From assembly GCA_032358165.1 (NCBI GenBank), contig JAALGY010000044.1:558001-622000 (forward strand): a stretch of DNA of 64,000 nt. The letters run 5' to 3'. Below, in pieces: positions 49,154 to 59,300 of the stretch; positions within the stretch are counted from its first letter, which is position 1, and the number at the start of each line of letters is the position of its first letter. The notes below the pieces were generated by a model, which saw only the letters and a list, made by a program, of their open reading frames with translations, was not told the DNA's origin and ran no database searches. The DNA comes from Diplosphaera chodatii. Its lineage: Eukaryota > Chlorophyta > Trebouxiophyceae > Prasiolales > Stichococcaceae. The translations under genes were made by a program, and so were the position numbers.

Positions 49154-49928
49154 CTTCAGGGTGCGGAGTGTCCACAGGGCAATCCCGTCGCAGCTGCTGC
49201 AGCGTCGTGGGGGTAAGAACCCGATGCTGCTTGGACACCCGAGTACGAGTTGCTGGACAGACAAAAAGATGTGCACACAAGGTGCACAAGGAGTTCTCTG
49301 ATTTACTGTTCGTGTGTTTGTGCGACTTGCACACACCTGGTGTTTGTGTATACCCCAGCCGGCTGTGGCACTGCCCATCTGTAGCTAGCGCTTCGCCTGG
49401 ACGGCCCAAGGTCCAGCTGCATTTTCGTTGCATGGCTGGGGAGCTTTCGCACGCTTCACCTTATGGGTTTGTCGTGATGGATGCTGACATGCACGTCAAC
49501 TCCTTCAGTTGCACTTGACTGCATGTGCAGTGTGACAGCGCCCAGTGGGCCAGCTTTCCAGCTGAGCCTCGAATGTTGCAGTACAGCGTCCAACTTCCAC
49601 AGCCCTGCACTTCAGACCAACCCTGGTCACCAGCTTCTTTGCACGCACTGTCACCACGAGCTCAGCTGCAATACGATCGCTTGTAGGCAAAGGGGGCAAG
49701 CGCCACGCAGTGTTGGTGTTGTCTTGGCGCTGGAGATCCACATGGCCACAACACGTGGGATTTGCACAACCTGAGGTGCAAGCCACAGGCCGCGGGCGAG
49801 GACTCGATCGGCCCCCAGGCCGTTCTATCTTCCATAAAAAGAAAATCTGATGAGCATGCGTCAGCTGGGGTGCGCAGCAAGGCAGCACGGTGGTGCAGCA
49901 CTCAGCCTGAACCTGCTTTGGCCAACAC
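49154..49928. other. Intergenic region
   Basis: It lies between two plus-strand genes and should hold the 3' UTR of the acyl-activating enzyme and the promoter of the next gene. No gene was recognised. Confidence 0.5.
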
Positions 49929-51719
49929 ATGCAAACACTTTATGTGATCGAGCCTGCCAGAAACGGCAGCGCAGTGGCGCTGCAGAAGCTCGATCGGCGA
50001 CGGGCAGCGGCTGCCCTGTTCGACAGCCGCTTGGCAGCCGCGGATCTGGCGGTGCACAGCGGGTGCGTTGCGGCATGCTGATCCATTCCATTCCAGCAAC
50101 GCCATTTGCATCGTTGACATGTCGGGTCCGCTGCTCACCTGTTGGTCTGTTGGCGGGTCGTGCTGCATGGATGGGATGTTGATTTTGGAGATACTTTGCG
50201 CATAGGTGTCAGTCCACCATGGCAACGTGCGACACATCGCCGGCGGCAGCGCCCCGCTCCGGGCGCAGCCGGTCGCCAGGCCAGCAGCGCGGCGCCGCCG
50301 GCGGCAGGCGGCCAGCGCCAGCGCCGACAGGCAGCGAGCAGCGTCAGACGTGACGCTGTGGGCGGGCGACGCCATCGTGCTGCTGCTCACACAAATGGTG
50401 AGGACCCGCATTGCCACCGAGATTGATCTGATGTATGCAAGCACGAGAACCTGTTCCCTGTCGAAAGACCCGTGCACACTGCCTTCGGCGCTGTTTTCAT
50501 ACCTGATGGGTGGTAGGCCCTTCCTGGCGACATCTACAATTGAACCTGCTCAAATGGACACGTAACTCTCTGCATGTCACGCACTGCAGTCCAGCGACCG
50601 GCTGCCGATGGAGAACCAGGGCCTCACCAGCATTCTGCTGCTCACCGCCTGGACCGCGGTGCGCATTGCAAAGTGCCCTGTGACACCTGCTGTTGATGTG
50701 CCACACGCTGTTGGCATGTGTCCGCGACGCTGCGCACATACCTCTAACAGGCATTGCCAGGATATCCACACACCAGTGGGTTGTCCTCAGGCACTGGTGG
50801 GACTGCCGATTGCCGCCGGCGCTGGCAATGACCACAGTTCGTGGGATGCCAACCTGCAGGTGGCGGGCGCCAAGCGGGACTACGAGCTCGGCAGCGCAGA
50901 CTACGACTTTTGGAATGTGCGGGCGCCCGTGATGTCGGCCATCCGCTCTGCAGCCCTGACATGGGTGCGCTCACTCATGTTCTGATCTCAATACACGCTT
51001 TACACTATGCATTTGGAGTGGCAGACTGCATCCAACAGCACTGGACTACAGCAGTGCCTTGCAGTGTAGCACACAGCAGTGCCTTGCGTCGGTTGTGCCC
51101 AGGTATTCGTGACACACACGCACCGCATGCCAGCCGTCATGATGCGGCAAAGCTGTAGTTGCTACATGCAAAGCCGTCTATCGAATGATTGACCAGCCCA
51201 ACCTGCCCAGCCCATGTCAAGCAGATTTGTGGCCGACGCGGTGGTCCCCTCGCGTGCAGGCGCTGTTTGCGCCCCTTGCCGCCGCCATGTATGGCCGCCT
51301 GGCGTCGCAGCACCTGCTCAAGGCGCCGACAGACGCCGCGCCGCAGCTGCCGCCGGTGCCCGGTTTTGGTGCGGCGCCGATGTGGCTCCTGGTGCGCCCT
51401 CTGATGCGCCTCCCCATGGCCCCAGCAGGCTCTGCTGCGGCTCGAAAGCCAACGCCGGGCTGGCTGCGTCAACTGGGAGCAGATGCTGACTTCACAGACA
51501 GCTTGCAAGGCAGGGCAGTGCGGACGTTGTCCGTGGCGTTCATGAGTGCGCAGAGCCTGTTGACAAAGTTGGTTCGTGCCTGACTGCGTGCAGCCGCCGG
51601 CTGCGGACGCGTCGCAGCTGCTCGCTCCGGAGCTGGAGGTCATCATTGCGGCGCTGTTCTGCGTCGGCGCCTGGCGGGGCCTGTACTCCGCGTACCGCAC
51701 CTGGAGCAACTTCCGCTGA
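49929..51719 (+). CDS. Multi-pass membrane protein, possibly DUF3054-like
   Basis: Six exons (49929-50051, 50206-50397, 50590-50658, 50791-50964, 51260-51517, 51594-51719) are each a multiple of three and join to 313 residues from MQTLYVIEPARNGSAVALQK to the end YSAYRTWSNFR. The N-terminal third is Ala/Arg-rich. Hydrophobic stretches are DVTLWAGDAIVLLLTQM, LTSILLLTAWTAALVGLPIA, AALTWALFAPLAAAMYGRL and EVIIAALFCVGAWRGLYSAY. The order of an Asp-containing first helix, a helix pair with a loop and a final GWR-like helix weakly recalls the DUF3054 family of cyanobacteria and plastids, but loops differ in length. No enzymatic motif is seen. Confidence 0.7.
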
Positions 51720-52499
51720 GTGGGCGGCGCGGACTCTGGCGCGATGTACCAGCGCGTGACAAGGGTTCTCTGCTGACAGCGCAGCATGCAGGCCGCCGCC
51801 GCCGTGCTGTGGGAAAGCCCGAGACTCAGCTTGCAGCTGGAATTCATGTACTGATGCGCTTGCGAGATAGTGCGAGTGTGATTCCATGTGCATAAAACCG
51901 CATTGATGCTTTAGGTTGCGCCTGTGGCAGCGGACAACCATGTACCAATAGCGACTGCGCGAGAAGACGATTTGCTACACATTGCAAGTGTTGAGAGCAG
52001 TACTGCAGATGCAGCGTGTCTGCAGCGAGTGCTGAGGTCTGTTGCTGAGGGCACCATTGTCGACGGAGCTGTCTGCACACGACCCATAAGATTGTGTATG
52101 GTGGGTGGCAGACAGTAAGTGGCGCTGGTATGGAACATGTATGATCTTTTGGGAACAACTGTTGTTACAATTTCACCTCACTGAAGCAACTGAAACAACG
52201 AACTGACATCAACTCCATTGTGTATCATGCAGATCACACACAACACATGCAACCAACACTGAGATGCATCCTGTATGATTGTACGAACCTGCTAGCAATC
52301 TCACCACTGCACCCATGGCATGGCCGAATGCCATTTGCATTGCTTCACGGGGCTTCATGCCATGTAAACCATGTAGGTATAGTAGATGCCTAGTCATACA
52401 AGACAGTCGGTATTCAATCTTCAACACAGTAGCACGGCTAGCTTGCCGCTTAGCTTGCTGCCTAGCCTCACGAGACGCGACACGCACATTGTGTGCCGT
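51720..52499. other. Intergenic region
   Basis: It lies between the membrane-protein gene and the degenerate gene copy. Parts near 51850-52440 are less GC-rich. No gene was recognised. Confidence 0.45.
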
Positions 52500-54026
52500 G
52501 TCAGCGCCAGCCGGGCAGGCGCAGCAGGCGCCGCGAGTGCCGGCCGGATGTGTAACACCAGGCGGCCGCCGCCCCGGCAGCCGCCAGGGACGCCCCCGCG
52601 ACGCCGGCCTGCTGCGGGGGGTCGCAGGGTGCAGCAGGGTGCCCAGCTGCGGCACGACGCGCCAATGGCGCCACCCCCAGTCGCCCGGCGCCGCCTCCGC
52701 ACCCTGCTGTTGCGGCGGCGCCCCGCCGGCCTGTGAGCCTGCCTCCCTGCCGCTGGTGGGCAAGTTGCCAGCATTCGCTGACCCTGGACTGTCAGACCTG
52801 CATGACAGCAGCGTGATCATGAGGGTGGACAGCGCAACACGAGAGCAGGTGTAGCAGGGCCCACCGCCGCAACTTTGCACCCAACAGTGCAAGCAGCTCT
52901 GGCTGAGCCACTGACGAGCTCACTCACCCTGGCGATGCAGACTGGGCCGCAGGAGAACCCTCGGCAGCCACAGCTGCAACTGTCGCAGCACCAAGCCCTG
53001 CAGCCACGGCTGCTGGCGTCGTCAGCGTCGCTAGCAGCCGCAACAGACTCCCCGGCATCCGCCCCTGCTGCTGCAGCCGCACTGCAGCCGCCAGCAGAGG
53101 GGCTGCTGACGCCGCCACCGCCGCTGCCAGCAGCCGAGCTGTGACTGCCCTTCTGCATGCCGGCCCTGCCGCCGCGGCTGCCATCGGTCACAGCGCCCCC
53201 CGCTGCAGACTCGCTGTGGAGTTGATGCGTGACGCCTTAGCCGGGCAGCAGGTCTCTGCCCATGCCAGGCGGTCTCCCGCACATGCGCGCGCCAGCAGCA
53301 ACCGCACAAACGTCGGCAGCAGCGCCAGCCGGTCCGCCAGCAGGCGCAGCGGGCCGACCAGGCCCTGCAAGGAGAAACATGCAGCATGTGAGGCATTTGC
53401 ACCCTTGGGCGAGCATTGCCGCTGTTCCTGCAATGAGAGCAACCCAAAATGCTTATCTACCAGTTAACAATAAGTACCTAGCGGACCCACCTCGACTGCA
53501 CTGCCTTTGCCCCACAGCACAGCACGCCAGAGCGGCTGCGTCCGCACCGCTAGCATCGCCGCTGCGGTCCCCGCAGCTGCTGTGCGCTGTTGGCTGCAGC
53601 ATCGGCTGAGCTGCTCGCATCATCATCTGCCGCTGGACTCTCGGATTGCCTTGGCACTGCATGACACTCAGCCGACCCGGAGGAGGCGGAGCCAGCGGTG
53701 CCACTCTGAGCAGCGCCTACAGCGACAGCATGAGCAGCTGTGGCGGAGCCTGCTTCGGACTCAGATCTAGGAGCGCCTGTGCACGGTGGACTGGCGTGCT
53801 GTGGACTTCGACACTGCAAAAACCGGCACCATTGCTGCTGTCACTGCGGCATTGCCACAGTGTCTCCAGCAACCGCACCAGTCGCCGTGCAGCTGCCGCT
53901 GTGCTGTGGGGCCCGCTGTGGGACCCTTAGTTGCCGGCGCAAGCCGCCCGGGGACGGCGACGACGTCAGGCGAGGCTGCTGCGGCAACAGCAGCGAATGC
54001 GCGGCTCAGGTCGCCTGAGGGACATC
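52500..54026 (-). pseudogene. Decayed copy of the last exon of the coiled-coil gene
   Basis: On the minus strand it mirrors 56338-57599: GDLSRAFAAVAAAASP at 54020, LWRAVLWGKGSAVE near 53510, GPLRLLADRLALLPTFVRLL near 53340, the Ser/Gly/Ala repeat-rich part and AGVAGASLAAAGAAAAWCYT near 52560. Against the intact copy it has a one-base insertion near 53533 (GACGCAGCCGCTCTGG against GACGCTGCGCTCTGG), a one-base deletion near 52614, and divergence after GDLSRAF, so no single frame is kept. It lacks the upstream coiled-coil exons. It also carries an extra 126-base intron-like insert that the intact copy lacks. Confidence 0.75.
53365..53490 (-). other. 126-base GT-AG insert absent from the paralogous segment
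   Basis: Read on the minus strand it begins GTGGGT after GCAGTCGAG and ends TCCTTGCAG before GGCCTGGTCGGCCC. The intact copy near 57075 reads GCAGTCGAGGGCCTGGCC without interruption, so removing the insert restores the alignment exactly between VE and GL. Confidence 0.8.
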
Positions 54027-54411
54027 AACAGCAACAAAGCCAACTTTGACGGTTCTGGCAGTCATCGAAAGCCAGACCTGGCGGCAGGGATGCTTGCCAA
54101 TCGCTGCCAGCGAGCAGTGTTCGGTATTTACGCCTGGACTCAGTAAGGGGAGCAGTGGCTGCTGCAGCGCCTCTTCTCGCCCCTCGCGCTGCAAGGGGTA
54201 TAAGCTGTACTTCACACCACGCCAAGGGGAATATAACTATTCCCCTTTTATTCCCCTTGCCCTTGCTGCTGTGATTGTTCCAATGCCACTACTATCTTCG
54301 TAAGCAGTAAGTGCAGCCTGATGCTGACCTCGCAAAACACTCACTTGACTATGCTTGTATTGTTTCAGTAGAGCGGTCGGTCAAGGGCTTTCCGTGTGAC
54401 ACTTGCGCGAA

Positions 54412-55881
54412 ATGGCTCCGAGGTAAGCGACGTCCGACGCAATCTTCTGACAGATAGCTTGCAGCCTTGATACAGCCTACGATAGATGTGTGGTCGTGCA
54501 GGACGATCAAGCTCAAGACAGTCTACACAGATATCCAAGCAAACGAGCTTAACGTACTGGAGCCGCTTCCAACTCAAAGGCCCTTGGGTGCAGACTATGT
54601 TGCTGATCTTGAGCACTCTGTCCGTCAGCACTTCCAAATCCCGGTCGCTGAAGGCTTGCAATACTGGCTCGAAAACACGCCAGCTCAAGGCGAATGGTCG
54701 CTGGTGCATCCATCGGCACTCGAAGGCGGAAATACTTACACTGTATCCTGGGCTGCCGCATCCGCACAATCAAGGAGGTGATGTGTAGCCTGCTGTTCGA
54801 GATGTTCAGTTGTTGTTGTTCATCATATGCACAATATTCTCTGTTCTATTGTGGAGGCTGTCGCCGCAATGCTTTGCCTGTTCATGTAGGTACTACTGTG
54901 CCGTGAAGGCTGCAAATAACTCTCAGCAAGGCTTTGCAGTGGTTGATGTGCATGGGCGCGTCGTCGACAAAGATGGACTTCTCTGCATAGACCTCGACAT
55001 CGGTCTTGAGGTCGGCCCATATGGCGGAAAGCTGGCGCAGAGCAGAGTAGAGCTGATACTATCTACTCAGCCGGAGGGTTTCACCATTTATGAGGCAAAC
55101 CCCCTCAATGAGTCGCAGATGCTGAGCATCTCATCAACAAAGTCCTCTTCCATTACTGCTGGTAAGGTATTTAACGGCCATGTTCATGGACATCTTCTGG
55201 TTACATGCATACAATGACGGTGTTCATAGGCGACATCCATGTGCGAATTTCAGGCATAATGCATATAGGTGCCGGGATATCAGCTATTGGGCCGCATCCT
55301 GTGCCAGTCGTCAACCTGTCCTACAGCAGGGGGCAACAGCAAGTCATCACGGCTAATGTATCCTCTGTTTGGGATACTGGATATGATGGCTCTTGTCAGC
55401 TCGAGGGCAAAGTCAAGTGGATCATGCATATGACAGATGCAGGATACAAAGCGCCATACATTCCAGCTGAGGTGAGGTGTCATGCAAGGCTACTGCTCAC
55501 CTGTACTAAGCTGTAACACCAAGTGGACAAGTTGTTGGGACACCAATGGGAGTGCAACACTGATATCTGCTAACTGATGTTGCTGACCATCAGGCTACTT
55601 ATGGCTTTGCAAAGCGGTTCTCTGCTGTCATCCTTTCTCCAGTTTCGTCGGACGGTGGAGCCCCGTCTCCTGTGACTGTGCGTTTGACGCTGCGGCAGCG
55701 GTGCAATGCACTCAGTAGTAACAGCAGAAATGTCAAGGAGATCAAATCTACGAAGGAAATTAGCCAAGATTCGGTTTTCGAGTTCGATGTTGGAATCCAT
55801 GAGAGGCCCAGGGTAGGTGCATGCCCAGGCTGGAGCAAGTGGCAATTGCATCTAGACAACTTCAAAGGAGCCAATAAGTAA
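54412..55881 (+). CDS. 362-residue protein of unknown family, less GC-rich than its neighbours
   Basis: Five exons (54412-54422, 54502-54777, 54890-55161, 55230-55471, 55594-55881) with good GTAAG/GTGAG donors join in phase from MAPRTIKLKTVYTDIQ to a stop at 55881 after LHLDNFKGANK. The first exon is only 11 bases. The product looks rich in beta strands: GFAVVDVHGRVVDKDGLLCI, GKLAQSRVELILSTQPEGFT, SGIMHIGAGISAIGPHPVPV, NLSYSRGQQQVITANVSS, GKVKWIMHMTDAGYKAPYIP and FAKRFSAVILSPVSSDGG. There is no signal peptide, membrane segment or recognised motif. Base composition is clearly lower in G and C than in the flanking duplicated segments, which could reflect transfer or a lineage-specific gene. Function is unknown. 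Confidence 0.75.
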
Positions 55882-56190
55882 TTTGCATCGGCATTATTGG
55901 ACCACACGCTGTCTTGGAAACCTTCTTCCAGTTTCTTGTATTTTAAGCTAACGACCTCATACATGAGTATCAGTGCTTGCTGCAAGTTACCTTGACTTTG
56001 CAGCACCCATGCGTGCACCTACTGCAGATTGTGTATGGGATCGAGTGTGTTGACTTCTAAAAAGCTTACGACTGTGGGTAGACCAGCTTGCACATAGCTC
56101 AGCCGGTCGTGCACGCAGGGTAGTAGAAAGCTGTCAATGGGATTACCCTTGTAAGCACAATGCGATAGTTTCTCACAGTCATTGCACATA
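55860..56190 (-). pseudogene. TPR-like remnant
   Basis: A minus-strand frame contains HAWVLQSQGNLQQALILMYE followed by VVSLKYKKLEEGFQD, close to the kinesin-light-chain-type TPR consensus. A stop codon (TAG) just before VHAWV interrupts the upstream part of the same frame, which reads CNDCEKLSHCAYKGN. No other TPR follows, and the 3' part overlaps the end of the plus-strand gene, so it appears to be a decayed fragment. Confidence 0.35.
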
Positions 56191-56337
56191 CAAGCAATGA
56201 CTCGTACAGCACACTTGTTGAAAGCAACACAGCAAGATCACTATCGTGTTCGATGCCATACTGATGGTGTGAACACACACACCATGGCCTCCCCTAAACA
56301 TGCGTGCGGCAGCCTGCCTGCCGAGTCATGCCTTGCA

Positions 56338-59300
56338 TCAGCGCCAGCCTGGCAGGCGCAACAGCCGCCGCGGGTGGCGGCTAGATGTGTAACACCAGGC
56401 TGCCGCCGCCCCAGCAGCCGCCAGAGACGCCCCCGCAACGCCAGCGTGCTGCAGGGGGGTCGCAGGGTGCAGCAGGGTGCCCAGCTGCGGCATGGCGCGC
56501 CAATGGCGCCACCCCCCATCGCCCGGCGCCGCCTCCGCACCCTGCTGTTGCGGCGCCCCGCCGGCCTGTGAGTCTGCCTCTTTGCCGCTGGTGGGCAACT
56601 TGCCAGCATTCGCTGACCCTGGACTGTCAGACCCTGGCGATGGAGACTGGGCAGCAGCAGAGCTCTCGGCAGCCACAGCTGCTACTGTCGCAGCACCAAG
56701 CCCTGCAGCCACACGGCGGCTGGCGTCGACAGCGTTGCCAGCAGCCGTAACAGACTCCCCGCCATCCGCCCCTGCTGCTGCAGCCGCACTGCAGCCGCCA
56801 ACAGAGGGCCTGCTGACGCGGCCGCTGCCGCTGCCAGCAGCCGGGCTGACTGCCATGCGCTGTGCGCCGCCCCTGCCGCAGCGGCGGCCTTCGACTGCAG
56901 TGGTCCCCATTGCCGGTCCGCTGCCAGGCTTTGGGTTCATGCCATAGGTCAGCAGGTCTGCCCAGGCCAGGCGGCCTCCCGCAAGCGCGCGCGCCAGCAG
57001 CAGCCGCACAAACGTCGGCAGCAGCGCCAAACGATCCGCCAGCAGGCGCAGCGGGTCGGCCAGGCCCTCGACTGCGGTGCCTTCGCCCCACAGCACAGCG
57101 CGCCAGAGCGCAGCGTCCCCACCGCTAGCATCCCCGCTGCGGTCCCCACCGCTGCTGCCGCTGTCGGTCGCGGCAGCACCTGAGCTTTTGACCGCATCGT
57201 CGGCCGTTGCCAAGACTGCGGGCTGCGGTGAAGCTGCAGGCCACTCGGCCAATCCAAAAGGAGCAGCGCTGACAGCAGCACTCTGGGGAGCGATGCTGGC
57301 GGCGGCTACAGCGGTGCCAGTGCTGCCTCCAGACCCGAACAGCGTCTGGACACCCCTGACTGGCGAGCTGCTAAAGTCAACGCTGCAGAGTTTGCCGCCG
57401 CTAGCTGGCGCTGCCGTGGCATCAGCCAAAGCACCGCCAGTGGCACCGCCGTCTGCGGTGCGGAGTCCGCTGCGGGGTGTGCATGCGCCGTGCGAAGCTG
57501 CGCGGCGCAGGCCGCCAGGAGACGGCGACGGCGTCTGGGGCGATGCTGCGGCGGCGGCGGCGGCTGCAAAGGCGCGGCTCAGGTCGCCTGCGGGATAGCA
57601 ACAGCCACCAGTTTCTGACAGGGGTCTTCGGCAGGTTCTGGGAGAAAGCTTACAACAGGATTGCTACCGAGATGCCTCTCCTTTGACGGCACCACTGACC
57701 CAGCTGTACTGTCGAGGCTGTTCAGGCCGGTGGCGGCCTGCCGGTTGCACCTCTAGTTGCTGCCACCGATTGCAATGTCCTGCTGATCAGCTCAAGATGA
57801 GTTCCGTGGGAAGGCCATGCAGCAGCCGGAGGGAGCACGGAAGCATGGGGCGCTGGCCCATGCTGCTGCGTTGCCGACCAGCTGCAGCAGGGTGTCCACC
57901 TGCACTCCCTTCCCCCCTTGGTGACGCTCCAGATCGCTTCAAATGCTCCAAGTTCCTTGTGAGCTTGAAAGCGGTTTGATCTGGCAGACCCACCGCTGGG
58001 GCGGCCGCCGCTGCGCCGCTGCAGCGCTGTGAGCTGCTGCTTGGCGGCGCTGGCGGAGCGCTGCAGGGCCGCCCGCTCGGCGGACACCGCCTCCAGCCGC
58101 TCCCACAGCTCCCCGACCGTGCGCCCCGGCGACCCTGCAGTTGCAGTTTGCTATCTCTGTAGCTCTCATTTGGATTTGATAAATCTGGATAATAACGATT
58201 TCATACGGCATTTTTGCAATTTCATTCTTGAAGTTTAGCACTGAAATGGGTTTTGTTTTCGCGCCATGTGCCCTATCAGGAATGTCGTCCACACTTTGGG
58301 TAGGAGGCTGCGGCATGTGACGGGAAAAGGTGGCTGCAGTTGCGACCAGAGTGTTGCTGTTGCTTACTGACAGCAACACTCTGGTCGCAACTGCAGCCAC
58401 CTTTTCTTGCACAGCAGGCCCCAGGCCGCAGGAAGAAAGGCTGCTCCACAGCACCTGGTGTGGCTGCGGCGCCGCCGCCGCCGCCGCTGCTCCCGTGCCT
58501 GGCGGCGGCCGCCGCCACGCGCTGCGCGGTCTCCGCCTCCAGCAGCCGGCGCCACAGCTCCTGCGGGCCCGCCCCATTGGAGGCGGCCGCACGGGCCGCG
58601 ATGTGGCGTGCTGCGTCGCGCTCGGCCCTGGTGGCGTCGAGCTCAGCCTGCAGGCCCGCGATGGCCGCGGCGTCTGCTTCCTGCCGCTCAGCAGCTTCCG
58701 CCGCTGCAGCGTCTGCCGCCGCCGCTGCTGTCGCATCTGCAAGGAAGCTGGAAGCGGCGGCACCGTGCACGGGTGGCGAGCTGGAGAGGCGGGACACGCT
58801 GCGGGGTGGGCTGCGGGCGGCGGCGCGTCCCTCCGGCGAGGGACTGCAGCAGCAGAGGGGCCAGGCCATGAGATTGAGGGTCGAGCCGCTTCTGTGTTCA
58901 ATCAATGCAAAGATCGAGACTCACAAACCCCACGGGCAATTCCTGGTAGTACTGAGCATTACTACCATCCCAGAAGCTCAGCACTGCAGGAGCTCTTCGC
59001 GTGCATTTCGCGTGCATACACCAGCAGGACCGACCTGGCGCGGCGGCAGGGCCGCGGGGCGGCGGGGGGCGCGGAGCTCGGCGCGCGGCGGCCCGCCCCC
59101 CGCGGGCTGCGCGGCGGCGTGCCCGCCCGGCTGCCCGCCAGCGCCGACTGCATCAGCGCCGCCTGCGCGCGTCCAAGAACACAGCGCGTGTCGGTCGCGG
59201 GACGCCTCTGCGCTGTCGGCGCAGGACCCATCCGCTGCGCGGATGCTGCAGAACCATGCGTACAGCAGGCGGCGACGGCTGCAAAATTGGGCCGGAGAGC

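Noticed and set aside
56338..57429. The 56.3-57.4 kb frame as a stand-alone gene
   Set aside because: The apparent start is a TTG inside a longer open exon that begins at a CAG acceptor at 57599, so it is the last exon of the coiled-coil gene.
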